A DNA stretch of 64,000 nt from Planctomycetota bacterium (GTDB lineage Bacteria; Planctomycetota; Planctomycetia; Pirellulales; Pirellulaceae). Where the stretch lies: contig JABAAE010000009.1 in the NCBI GenBank assembly GCA_014238905.1, forward strand, positions 62,001-126,000. Reading direction: 5' to 3'. The notes under the pieces are model-generated. The model was not told the DNA's origin, made no database searches, and worked only from the letters and a program-made list of their open reading frames with translations. Below, one piece after another: positions 29,648 through 38,501 of this stretch. The first letter of the stretch is position 1. Each line of letters begins with the position of its first letter. The position numbers and the translations under genes were made by a program.

Positions 29648-31132
29648 ATGACACCAAATGCCATTACCACCGCCGACGACCTCTCGCTAATGCCAACTCG
29701 AAGACAGTTGTTGGGAAAAGCTTCGACCGGCATCGGTTCAATTGCCTTGGCTTCGATTCTGAATAAGGGTGCTGGGGCAACGCGGGCCAACGACACCACC
29801 CCTTCTATCTCAAGCTCAATATCGCCGTTTCCAAATTTTGCCCCCAAAGCAAAACGGGTCATTTATCTGTTTCAGAGCGGTGCACCTTCGCAATATGAAC
29901 TGTTGGACCACAAACCCATTTTGGCGGAACAGCATGGCCAATCGCTACCCGGCAGTTTCTTTCAGGGACAACGCCAGACCGGCATGACGGCTGGTCAGAA
30001 AAACAAGCAGGTCTGCAAATCAATCTTTCGTTTTTCCCGCAACGGTCAGGCCGGGGCAGAGATCAGTGAACTCTTACCCCATCTCGCCAAAGTGTCGGAC
30101 GACATCTGTATCGTACGCTCCGTTCAAACCGACGCGATCAACCATGATCCCGCCATCACCTTTTTTCAGACCGGGTTTCAACAACCTGGACGTCCTAGCC
30201 TGGGTGCCTGGGTGAGTTATGGACTAGGAAGTGACAACGCCAATCTGCCAGGATTTGTGGTAATGATTTCACAAGGCAGCGCTAAACGTGATTCTCAGGC
30301 CCTTTACGCAAGATTATGGGGAAGCGGGTTTGTTCCATCAGCCCATCAGGGGGTCAAGTTTCGGGCAAACGGCGACCCCGTTCTATATCTCAATAATCCA
30401 GCCGGCATTTCGACCAAACGCCGGCGAAAGATCCTCGACTTGACGCAAGCACTTAATCAACAGCATTACCGCGATGTCGGAGATCCTGAAACACTCACTC
30501 GAATTCGGCAAGCGGAATTGGCCTATCGCATGCAAATGGCGGTACCCGGTTTGGTAGACACACGAGACGAACCTGAGCACACTTTCGACCTTTACGGGGA
30601 GTCCGCAAAAAGACCCGGAACCTATGCTGCTAATTGTCTGCTTGCCCGCCGCTTAGCTGAGCGGGGAGTCCGTTTCATTCAACTCTACCATCGCGGCTGG
30701 GACCAACATGGTGACCTTCCCAGGGATTTGCCGCTGCAATGTCAAGATGTCGACCAAGCTTCTGCGGCACTGATATCCGATTTAAAGCAACGTGGAATGC
30801 TCGATGAAACCCTCGTTATTTGGGGAGGAGAATTTGGAAGAACAGTCTACGCACAAGGCAATCTGAATTTAAAAAAATATGGTCGAGACCACCACCCACG
30901 CTGCTTCAGCATCTGGATGGCTGGCGGTGGGATAAAAGCAGGTCATACCCATGGCAAAACAGATGAGTACGGTTTTAATGTTGCCGAATCTCCGGTCCCA
31001 GTCCATGACCTGCATGCAACCATCCTCCATTGCCTGGGGATTAATCACGAACAACTGACCTATAAATTTCAGGGACGCGACTATCGCTTGACGGATGTTC
31101 ACGGTCACGTCATTGAGAATATTTTAGCCTGA
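29648..31132 (+). CDS. DUF1501 protein, sulfatase/phosphatase-like fold, Tat signal
   Basis: 494 aa. The N terminus has a twin-arginine-type signal (TRRQLLGKASTGIGSIALASIL). Family hallmarks are [82 protein letters not shown] and [13 protein letters not shown] with [20 protein letters not shown]1501 shares the alkaline phosphatase/sulfatase fold. Only two bases separate it from the upstream PSD1 stop, so they are co-transcribed. Activity and substrate are not established. Confidence 0.93.
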   Translation: MTPNAITTADDLSLMPTRRQLLGKASTGIGSIALASILNKGAGATRANDTTPSISSSISPFPNFAPKAKRVIYLFQSGAPSQYELLDHKPILAEQHGQSLPGSFFQGQRQTGMTAGQKNKQVCKSIFRFSRNGQAGAEISELLPHLAKVSDDICIVRSVQTDAINHDPAITFFQTGFQQPGRPSLGAWVSYGLGSDNANLPGFVVMISQGSAKRDSQALYARLWGSGFVPSAHQGVKFRANGDPVLYLNNPAGISTKRRRKILDLTQALNQQHYRDVGDPETLTRIRQAELAYRMQMAVPGLVDTRDEPEHTFDLYGESAKRPGTYAANCLLARRLAERGVRFIQLYHRGWDQHGDLPRDLPLQCQDVDQASAALISDLKQRGMLDETLVIWGGEFGRTVYAQGNLNLKKYGRDHHPRCFSIWMAGGGIKAGHTHGKTDEYGFNVAESPVPVHDLHATILHCLGINHEQLTYKFQGRDYRLTDVHGHVIENILA

Positions 31133-31307
31133 ATGAGTCTTTTATTTTATAAATCAGAATTTTACCTCTGCGATGAAATAAACAGATCAGTTTTGCGAGG
31201 TCATTGGACATAGACACCGCTGATTAAAACAAAAGACTTTCCCGAAACGACAGAATTCTTTCCCTGATAATCGGTGGCTTCAACCTCCTTTCAGGTTTTT
31301 GGAAAAC

Positions 31308-32963
31308 ATGCCCCTCAACACGGCAAGGCAGATCGATAAAAACAGAAAATCCTACGATTACATCATCGTAGGCGCTGGTTCGGCAGGCTGCATTCTCGCC
31401 CATCGACTTAGCGAAGATGCCGATTGTCATGTACTGCTTATCGAGGCGGGCAAGAGAGACTCTAGTCCCCTGGTTCATATTCCCGGGGGCTACCTGAAAC
31501 TATTTCGAACCAAAATGGACTGGCAGTACTGGAGCGTTCGGCAAAAGCATCTCGATGGAAGGCGAATCTATTTGCCGCGGGGGAAACTCCTTGGTGGCAG
31601 CAGTTCCATTAACGCGATGGCATACATCCGTGGCAACCCAAATGACTTTGACCACTGGGCAGAACTAGGCAACCCTGGCTGGGATTATGAACAGGTTCTC
31701 CCTTTTTTCAAACAATCCGAAAACAATCAACAGGCCGACCAACTCGATGCGGGATTTCACGGTACCAATGGTCCGCTTGGTGTCTCTTGTGCGACCGGAT
31801 TTCAAACAATTTTTGGCGACGGTTTTCTGCAAGCAGCACAGGAGTTGGGAATCCCTTACAACCCCGACATTAATGGAATCCAGCAGGAAGGAGTCAGTCG
31901 ATTCCAATTCACCATCAGCAATGGAAAAAGGCAGAGTGCCGCCCGCGCCTTCCTGACACCGATCACGAGTCGATCCAACTTAACAATCAAGACCGGTTGT
32001 CATGTCTCGAAAATCCTTACCGAAAAGGGCCGCGCTACGGGAGTCCGTTTGATTCAGAACTGCCAAACCACGGACTACCTGTGTGGCAGCGAGGTCCTGC
32101 TTTCAGCGGGCACTTTCAACAGCCCACAGCTCTTGATGCTATCGGGGATCGGCCCTGCCTCGTGTTTGCAAGAGAACGGGATCGAGACCGTCGCGCAGTC
32201 CCCCGAGGTCGGCAAAAACCTGCAGGACCATCTCTTTGCACCTATTTCGGCCATCGCGAAATCAGGCGTGGGTTTAAACCGGACAGTCTCTTTATGGGGT
32301 CAATGCAAGGCTGCGTTAGAATACTGGACGAGGAAAAAAGGTGCCTTCACTGCGAGTCCACTTGAGGCGACCGCTTTTTTCAACCTTGACGATTTTAAAA
32401 AACGGGCCAATTTTCAATTACATTTTGGTCCTCTTCATTTTGGTGACCAATACGGAAAAGACCTTTACCATATTTCCTCCTTTCCAAGTCATCCGGATGG
32501 TTTCACCATTCTGCCCTCTTTGCTTCAACCTCGAAGTCGTGGAACGGTCACACTGCGATCATCCAACCCGTTGGACGCACCATTAATAGATCCGAGATTT
32601 TTTTCCGATCAGGGCGATTTAAAGCAAATGATCAAAGGCATGAAAATCGGATGGCAGATGTTGCATCAGTCCGGACTACGAAGGTTAACGAAAAAGATCA
32701 TTCTTCCTGCGAGGCCGCTTAATGATCAGCAGTGGGCAAAACACATCCGGGCCTCCGTGGAAACGATCTACCACCCGGTAGGGACCTGCCGGATGGGGAG
32801 TGATTCAAACGCGGTTGTTGATCCTGAGTTAAGGGTCAATGGCGTAGACTCATTGCGTGTTGTCGATGCCTCGGTCATGCCTCGCATCGTGACAGGCAAT
32901 ACCAATGCAACGGTCTATATGATTGCTGAAAAAGCTGCGCATTTGATTCGCCAAGCCGGTTAA
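31308..32963 (+). CDS. GMC-family FAD-dependent oxidoreductase (choline dehydrogenase-like)
   Basis: 551 aa. The FAD-binding Rossmann motif is YDYIIVGAGSAGCILAHRLSED (GAGSAG at 22-27). GMC signatures follow: RGKLLGGSSSINAMAYIRGNPNDFDHW, GTFNSPQLLMLSGIGP, NLQDHL, and the C-terminal YHPVGTCRMG (active-site His near 488) and RVVDASVMPRIVTGNTNA. The family oxidises alcohols (choline, glucose, aryl or alkyl alcohols). No betaine aldehyde dehydrogenase is adjacent, so choline is not supported. ATG 31308 was chosen over TTG 31299. No signal peptide; probably cytoplasmic. Confidence 0.93.
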   Translation: MPLNTARQIDKNRKSYDYIIVGAGSAGCILAHRLSEDADCHVLLIEAGKRDSSPLVHIPGGYLKLFRTKMDWQYWSVRQKHLDGRRIYLPRGKLLGGSSSINAMAYIRGNPNDFDHWAELGNPGWDYEQVLPFFKQSENNQQADQLDAGFHGTNGPLGVSCATGFQTIFGDGFLQAAQELGIPYNPDINGIQQEGVSRFQFTISNGKRQSAARAFLTPITSRSNLTIKTGCHVSKILTEKGRATGVRLIQNCQTTDYLCGSEVLLSAGTFNSPQLLMLSGIGPASCLQENGIETVAQSPEVGKNLQDHLFAPISAIAKSGVGLNRTVSLWGQCKAALEYWTRKKGAFTASPLEATAFFNLDDFKKRANFQLHFGPLHFGDQYGKDLYHISSFPSHPDGFTILPSLLQPRSRGTVTLRSSNPLDAPLIDPRFFSDQGDLKQMIKGMKIGWQMLHQSGLRRLTKKIILPARPLNDQQWAKHIRASVETIYHPVGTCRMGSDSNAVVDPELRVNGVDSLRVVDASVMPRIVTGNTNATVYMIAEKAAHLIRQAG

Positions 32964-33147
32964 TGTTACACCGATTCCAATTCCCAAGCCTACAACATTT
33001 TAAAATCCGATGTCAGCTGCGTCCGGTTTGTCTTGGCATCTTCCATCAGTCAAACGTCATCAGGCCAAGAGGGCTATCAATAAGGCACGTTTTCAGGTTG
33101 AATAATGGGCTCTTTTTTTGCGATCTACAAAAGGCCATTAGGACTCG

Positions 33148-34164
33148 ATGGGAATAGGTGAATCAGCTGGATTGTGCGCGGCCGCATTCTGGGCATTATC
33201 CAGCCTGATCTTTAGTCGCGTTCTGATGACCGCTTGGGAACTTAATTTCTGGAAAAACGTGGTAGCCAGCCTCATTTTCCTCGTCCATTTGTTCGTCGTT
33301 AAATCGGTGCTTCAGACGCCTTTTTTCGAAGCACCCCTGGAATCATGGTGTTGGCTGGGCGCCAGCAGCCTCGTCGGTATTGTTGTCGGGGATACAGTCT
33401 ATCTACGCAGCCTCCAAATCCTCGGACCGCGTCGCGCGCTGGTTGTTGCAACTTCCTCCCCCATTTTCGGCGTATTGATCGGTTTCTTTGTGATGGCGGA
33501 TGAGATTAACGCTTGGCTATTGCTGGGAATAGGAATCACCATGCTCGGTGTCACCGTCGTGGTTACTGACAAAAAAGCCAAGATCGAGAGTCCCAATGTT
33601 TTCCCTGGGAACTTTCTGGAGGGCATCACGCTGGGCTTGGCGGGTGCGTTTTGCCAAGCGTTCGCTATTGCTTTGGCCAAATTTGGGATGTCTCATGGCT
33701 GCGAAGCCGTGGAGTCCTCTTTTATTCGAATATTCGTCGCCATGATCGCCTCGATTTTTTTAATGGCCCTATTTCCAAAACGATTTTCTCAAACGGGAAT
33801 ACCACCAGACGGAAATCCAGACCAGCGGGCCACCTCCGCCATTACTGATCAAGGACGACCCGGTGAAACGAAATCCCCGGACGTCCAACGGTCGATTTTT
33901 TCACCCATTCTGGATTTCCAAACCATGAAGTATTTTATTCCGGCGGCGATGATCGGATCCTGGCTGGGAATCTGGTTTTTTCAGGTGGCCCAACAATATT
34001 CCGATATTGCGGTCGTGACGACTCTAGCGTCGACCTGCCCCATATTCGCGATCCCATTAATTTGGTTTTTTCAAGGACACACTATTTCGCGAATTGGAAT
34101 CGTTGGTACCGCGATTGCGGTCGGCGGAGTGGTCGTTGTGATCAACTGCACCGTTTCCGCTTAA
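33148..34164 (+). CDS. EamA/DMT-family membrane transporter
   Basis: 338 aa with about ten hydrophobic segments in two repeats, the drug/metabolite transporter architecture. The first EamA repeat runs from GESAGLCAAAFWALSSLIFSR to MLGVTVVVTD and shows the end motif RRALVVATSSPIFGVLIGF. The second repeat starts near GITLGLAGAFCQAFAIALAK and ends with STCPIFAIPLIWFF and IGIVGTAIAVGGVVVV. A polar loop of about 50 residues (PDGNPDQRATSAIT...) interrupts repeat two. TAGGACTCG precedes ATG 33148. The substrate cannot be predicted. Confidence 0.88.
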   Translation: MGIGESAGLCAAAFWALSSLIFSRVLMTAWELNFWKNVVASLIFLVHLFVVKSVLQTPFFEAPLESWCWLGASSLVGIVVGDTVYLRSLQILGPRRALVVATSSPIFGVLIGFFVMADEINAWLLLGIGITMLGVTVVVTDKKAKIESPNVFPGNFLEGITLGLAGAFCQAFAIALAKFGMSHGCEAVESSFIRIFVAMIASIFLMALFPKRFSQTGIPPDGNPDQRATSAITDQGRPGETKSPDVQRSIFSPILDFQTMKYFIPAAMIGSWLGIWFFQVAQQYSDIAVVTTLASTCPIFAIPLIWFFQGHTISRIGIVGTAIAVGGVVVVINCTVSA

Positions 34165-34587
34165 TGGAATCAGCAGTTTGAAATGATCAGCGATCTAAAA
34201 CGCTAACAGAGGATCCTCTGGACACCCCACGCCAGCACCCACGATCTAAAGACAAACCCTCTATACATAAAATTGTACGACCACAATCAAGTCGTTTTGC
34301 TGGCCATCGTCATGCTGAGAATGCGTTGGGCTTGTTTCTTTACAAACATTTTACATTGCCAACCTCAGTACGAGATGGAGCTTTTTACCCGCGGAAAACT
34401 GGGAAAAACGAAAGGACACATGAAATTTTTCTGATGTACGTAATGGTACACCAAGAATTTCCAACAATTTCTGAGTAGTTTTTGCAACATTTTGGTCAGA
34501 CCAGCGTAATCATGTTGACGCCCCTCATCAAAGATCGCCGAACCGTTCATTCGACTGGTTCCCCAGACCTTAATCCCATGATTACCA
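34165..34587. other. Intergenic region upstream of the kinase gene
   Basis: About 420 bases, rather A+T-rich, with no supported gene. It should contain the kinase promoter. No terminator hairpin was identified. Confidence 0.35.
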
Positions 34588-36447
34588 ATGTCTTACGCCG
34601 AAATTGCCAAAACAAAAGAATGGTCGCCCCAACCATCTGATTACAAGGCGGTGTCTGGCCATGAAAATAGCCCCGACAAAAAGCGCCAACATTTGCTGGG
34701 AGGAACGGACTCTCTGTTCACAGACACCACCTTTTTTGAACTCGATTGTGAATTGGAACTGGTGAGCGGCTGCGTCAGTAATATGGAGAATAGTGAAGAC
34801 GCAAAAATTGGATTTTCACACGATAAGTTCCTGAATGTCACGGAGCATTTCAACGGTTTTTGTTCTTCTCGGATTCGCTTAGATACTTTTTTGGGTTCAG
34901 GCGGTATGGGAAACGTTTTCCTTGCCCATGCGGACGCCGAGAATCGTATGGTCGCCGTCAAGGTTGCCAAAGACGGGCTGGGTTTGCCCTCTGTTCAAAC
35001 CCGGTTTCTCAATGAGCGTCAAATATTGTTGCAAACCGATTCACCCGGAATCGTCACATTATTAGGGTCCGGCACCACAGATCAAGGGATCCCATTCTTG
35101 GTCTTGGAATGGATCAATGGTTCATCAATCGATCAGTATTGCAGGGAATTCAACCCGAGCCTGCAATCGAAAGGGAACCTTTTTCTGGACATTTGTCGTG
35201 CTGTACAGGCTTCCCATGTTTCCGGAGTTGTGCACTGCGACCTGAAGCCCGCCAATATTCTGATCCAGCAAGAGCGAACACTTCCTGTTGTGAAACTAAT
35301 CGATTTTGGAATCTCGAAAATCTCCAAGGAGACCTTCAGTTCTCACGCGGACGATCAGTACGCCGGGGAATCAATAGCGGGTACCCTACAGTATATGAGC
35401 CCCGAACAACTGACCGCTGACCATTCACCAGTCGATCACCGGACAGACATTTACTCATTGGGCAACATATTGTTTGAATTAGCCACCGGCTCACCACCCA
35501 TTTCTTCGGCGGATTTACGGCGTCGAGAACTGGGCTGTATCATGGAACAGATCGTCTCCTCACCCCGCCCCAGTTTAATTAACTCCCTGACTTGCCCACC
35601 TCAACAAGATGAATTGCAATTCCTGTTGGCGCTGGAGGAAATCGTTGCGAAATGCACTGATAAAAATATCGAAGACCGTTATGACGATGTGGCGTCCCTA
35701 ATGTTTGAATTGGAACGGGCAATAGATACCCCCGCCGTTCCAATAAAAAAGAGGCCTCGATGTAGCGAGCTGGATTCCGGTGGAGTTAGCCAGCAACCGA
35801 TGGCTACCCATCGACGCCTTTTCAATCGCCGCCGCCAGCGGATTTTTGGCACATTGAGTCACGACAAGCTGTCGGTCGGATTTATCTCCACCTGCCTGCT
35901 GATCGCCATGCTCTTTCTGTGGCCAAGCCTTGCCCGAAAAAATAGCCCGGTCAACGAAATGGGCAGCCAAGCCTTTATCAAGTCGGGTTCCAAAAAAGAA
36001 TTCAAACCTTCTTCCGCAGGTTCAGCACCTGCTCCAAAAAAAACCCGACTGCCTCACTCGCCCAAAAATCTCGGCGATACCGAAAAATTCCAGCTACAAC
36101 TGAGCGAAAAATTCCTCATCCCCAGACGGCTCTTTGCTGGGACTTGGGATGCCGGATTTTTCTTCCAGGAAAAGCTGGACGGTGGAACGGGAACACTGAG
36201 AGTTGGCCCCTTATCCAAAATCAACAAAATAGATTGGTTAACTCAATCAGAGCTTGAACAACCGGATGTGGATGAGACCTTATCCCGGAAAATCCAGTCT
36301 GCCTCCCTTGAGAGGATCACCACTTTTTGTGAACAGGTCGATTTGTTTCAGCTTCGTCCTGTGGTCCAAAATAAAATCAAATTCGTTTTGGAGGGTGGTT
36401 CGAAAAAGCCAGGTGATCAACAAACTCGGGAAACCGCCTGTCGCTGA
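34588..36447 (+). CDS. Membrane-anchored Ser/Thr protein kinase (Hanks type)
   Basis: 619 aa. A polar region of about 95 residues precedes the kinase domain: glycine loop LGSGGMGNV (102-110), invariant Lys125 in VAVKVAK, catalytic loop HCDLKPANIL (216-225), DFG (239-241), GTLQYMSPEQL and DIYSLGNILFELATG. The Arg of the usual HRD triad is Cys (HCD), so it is a non-RD kinase, probably not needing activation-loop phosphorylation. One membrane span (VGFISTCLLIAMLFLW, about 431-446) follows, then about 170 residues, presumably extracytoplasmic sensor, without a recognised domain. Planctomycetes carry many such kinases. The start is the first ATG in frame; ribosome-binding sequence is unclear. Confidence 0.9.
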   Translation: MSYAEIAKTKEWSPQPSDYKAVSGHENSPDKKRQHLLGGTDSLFTDTTFFELDCELELVSGCVSNMENSEDAKIGFSHDKFLNVTEHFNGFCSSRIRLDTFLGSGGMGNVFLAHADAENRMVAVKVAKDGLGLPSVQTRFLNERQILLQTDSPGIVTLLGSGTTDQGIPFLVLEWINGSSIDQYCREFNPSLQSKGNLFLDICRAVQASHVSGVVHCDLKPANILIQQERTLPVVKLIDFGISKISKETFSSHADDQYAGESIAGTLQYMSPEQLTADHSPVDHRTDIYSLGNILFELATGSPPISSADLRRRELGCIMEQIVSSPRPSLINSLTCPPQQDELQFLLALEEIVAKCTDKNIEDRYDDVASLMFELERAIDTPAVPIKKRPRCSELDSGGVSQQPMATHRRLFNRRRQRIFGTLSHDKLSVGFISTCLLIAMLFLWPSLARKNSPVNEMGSQAFIKSGSKKEFKPSSAGSAPAPKKTRLPHSPKNLGDTEKFQLQLSEKFLIPRRLFAGTWDAGFFFQEKLDGGTGTLRVGPLSKINKIDWLTQSELEQPDVDETLSRKIQSASLERITTFCEQVDLFQLRPVVQNKIKFVLEGGSKKPGDQQTRETACR

Positions 36448-36737
36448 AAAAGATACGGAACACCCATCGGTTGACTAACCAACCAACCTTCACCCACTCT
36501 TCTTTTCTCTCCAAAAGTGGCAAGCCTCTCTGCTGATGTGAAATTGGTCCGGTCTCACACTGGATTCGAAAAAATGGGGAGCCACAGGTTGCCAAACACA
36601 TGGCAGTCGTTAACTGTCAGCCGAACCAGCCCAATGGTGCTTTGCATCTCCTGAATGTTAAAATGGCTGGCACAGAGCCCGGCTATGCGTTTAGTCTCCC
36701 CGCATTCTCATCAATTTTGTTTTTTTGAAAGTCCTCC

Positions 36738-37820
36738 ATGCGTGCAATGACGGCTTCACTCTTGATTGGCCTGATTTTCTCAGCCCAATCCAACATTTAT
36801 TCCCAAACACGTTCTGACTTCGTCTCTGACGCCAGTCATATCGTCGGTACTTACCAACCGTTAGTCACTGATCACTCGCCAGCAGCCATGGCCAAAGCCG
36901 CGAATCAATTCCTTGCCTCACTGGATGGTAGTCAAAGAAAAAAAGCGACAGGCCCTCTGACCGGCGAAATTCGTCGGGAATGGACTAATCTTCCGGCGCG
37001 GGCCAATGCCGACGGAATCCGCATGGGCGAACTGAAACCAAGGCAAGTCAAGGCTGCATGCCATATGATGGCGACCGTCTTGAGCCAACAGGGTTACAAC
37101 AAGGTCGTTCATATCATGTTGGCAGATGATCAATTGCTTTCCAAAGGTCGTCCGCGGCCTGGTTTCGGAACGGAGAATTTTTCTCTGGTCGTATTCGGCA
37201 ACCCAGATGCTAGCGACTCCTGGGCGCTTCAAATTGACGGACACCATGTTGGATTAAATGTTTCTATCGATGGTAAGCAAATGACTCTATCACCCAGTTT
37301 TATCGGAACTCAACCGGATGCCTTTCAAATCGGTACGACGCGATTTCGCCCTTTCGCTGGGGAATCCGACCTCGGCTACCAGCTCGCAGCAAGCTTGGAT
37401 TTTGATCAACTCCAGACAGCCATCGTGTCCGATCGACGTGGACGCATCCAAACCGGCCCCGGGAATGATGGGAAGATCCCAAAACCTAATGGTGTCCCCT
37501 GCAGCACATTTACCCAATCACAGAGAAAACTGCTCCTGGATTTGCTGGCTCAATGGGTCAATGACTTGCCAAAATCTCAAGCGGCAAAAAGAATGTCAGA
37601 ATTGGAAAAAGAAATTGATAACATGCGATTCGCATGGAGTGGTGAAAAAGTAAAATCCAAAGGCATTAAGACCGACATTTCCTATGTCCTTCAGGGGCCC
37701 TCAATCATTATCGAATACGCTTGCCAGGATCTTGGCGGCAATCCACTTGATCACCTGCACTCCGTTTACAGAAATCCTAAAAACGAATACGGAGGACAGC
37801 TGAAAGCCAAGCAGGAATGA
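36738..37820 (+). CDS. Secreted DUF3500 family protein
   Basis: 360 aa with a signal peptide (RAMTASLLIGLIFSAQSNIYS). The family pattern is visible: FLASLDGSQRKKATGPL, REWTNLPARANADGIRMGELKPRQVKAACHMM, FGNPDASDSWALQIDGHHVGLNVSIDGKQ, FIGTQPDAF and a C-terminal WSG...YVLQGPSIIIEYACQDL. DUF3500 proteins are secreted and their function is unknown; the conserved His pair in DGHH suggests metal binding. AAAGTCCTCC lies upstream of ATG 36738, with no good ribosome-binding site. Convergent with the thioredoxin-like gene that follows. Confidence 0.9.
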   Translation: MRAMTASLLIGLIFSAQSNIYSQTRSDFVSDASHIVGTYQPLVTDHSPAAMAKAANQFLASLDGSQRKKATGPLTGEIRREWTNLPARANADGIRMGELKPRQVKAACHMMATVLSQQGYNKVVHIMLADDQLLSKGRPRPGFGTENFSLVVFGNPDASDSWALQIDGHHVGLNVSIDGKQMTLSPSFIGTQPDAFQIGTTRFRPFAGESDLGYQLAASLDFDQLQTAIVSDRRGRIQTGPGNDGKIPKPNGVPCSTFTQSQRKLLLDLLAQWVNDLPKSQAAKRMSELEKEIDNMRFAWSGEKVKSKGIKTDISYVLQGPSIIIEYACQDLGGNPLDHLHSVYRNPKNEYGGQLKAKQE

Positions 37821-37940
37821 GAGCGATTCGACCCTTGGTCGATGAAATTCGAAAACCTGATAGCAAGAACGGACGGGGAGCAATGCCTCATCGAAATCAG
37901 CTTCCGAATTTGGGAGCAGTTTTTCCACTGGCAGATTTAC

Positions 37941-38309
37941 CTACCACCAAGTCGGACCCCACAGGTTTTGAATCTGTGTTTTGGAAAGGCCACCGGATTT
38001 CCTGCGAACTTCTTTTCCCTGAATTTCATAAACGAAGGTGGGGACTGCTCTCACGTTATACTTCGCTGCCAGTTTTACGTGGTTTCGTATGTTTTTGGTC
38101 ACAATTCGATAGCCTTCCCGACGCAATTCCGAGACCAACGGTCCGGTTCTTTCGCAGGGGCCTCAGCCGGGCGCAGAAAAATAGATGACCTTTCCTACCG
38201 AAGGATCCGCTTTGAAACGCTCTCGCAAGGCTTCTTGATTCTGGAAGAGGATGGCACCCACGGGAATGATAAATGCCAAAGCAGCAAGAAGAGGGGTTTT
38301 TGTTGACAC
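37941..38309 (-). CDS. Thioredoxin-like protein with in-frame TGA at the active site (candidate selenoprotein)
   Basis: Reading through one TGA (38163-38165) gives a 122-residue protein starting at GTG 38309. The N terminus has a membrane anchor or signal (LLAALAFIIPVGAILF, 7-22), then a thioredoxin domain: KVIYFSAPG, then the TGA codon at residue 49, then GPC (50-52), so the active site reads UGPC instead of CGPC. Downstream are RNHVKLAAKYNVRAVPTFVYE, with the cis-Pro motif VPTF, and a C-terminal helix. The frame is intact on both sides and no other stop or shift is present. AGAGAA lies about eight bases before the GTG. A SECIS-like hairpin follows the TGA. A plain stop mutation (Cys TGC to TGA) making a pseudogene is the main alternative. 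Convergent with DUF3500, divergent from the ABC-F gene. Confidence 0.65.
38129..38146 (-). promoter_or_regulatory. Possible bacterial SECIS hairpin after in-frame TGA
   Basis: On the mRNA strand CCGGACCGTTGGTCTCGG folds into a stem with a GUU loop: GGACC pairs with GGUCU (one G-U), then a bulged C, then CC with GG. The loop starts with G and lies 23 bases after the TGA. These values fit the published general rules for bacterial SECIS elements (apical loop G in the first two positions, 16-37 bases from UGA). Such a short hairpin can also arise by chance. Confidence 0.4.
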
Positions 38310-38501
38310 AACCTAATTCTCTTTTAGCTTTAATGTTGACGCAACGGATCGTCTTGAGACGTAATGACTACCGGAACCTACCTTTCGTAGGGTAATGTGC
38401 AATTTTTTATTGGTCCAAGTGCCACAAAAAAGCAAACATCCGTTGATTATCCGGCGGTTTCTTTGTTGAATACACGATTTCCATCGCTTAAAGCTCCATT
38501 C

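Noticed and set aside
37842..38306. Plus-strand open frame of 154 codons
   Set aside because: It lies antisense to the thioredoxin-like gene; composition is shadow-like (many Cys, Phe, Arg) and the opposite strand shows real family motifs.
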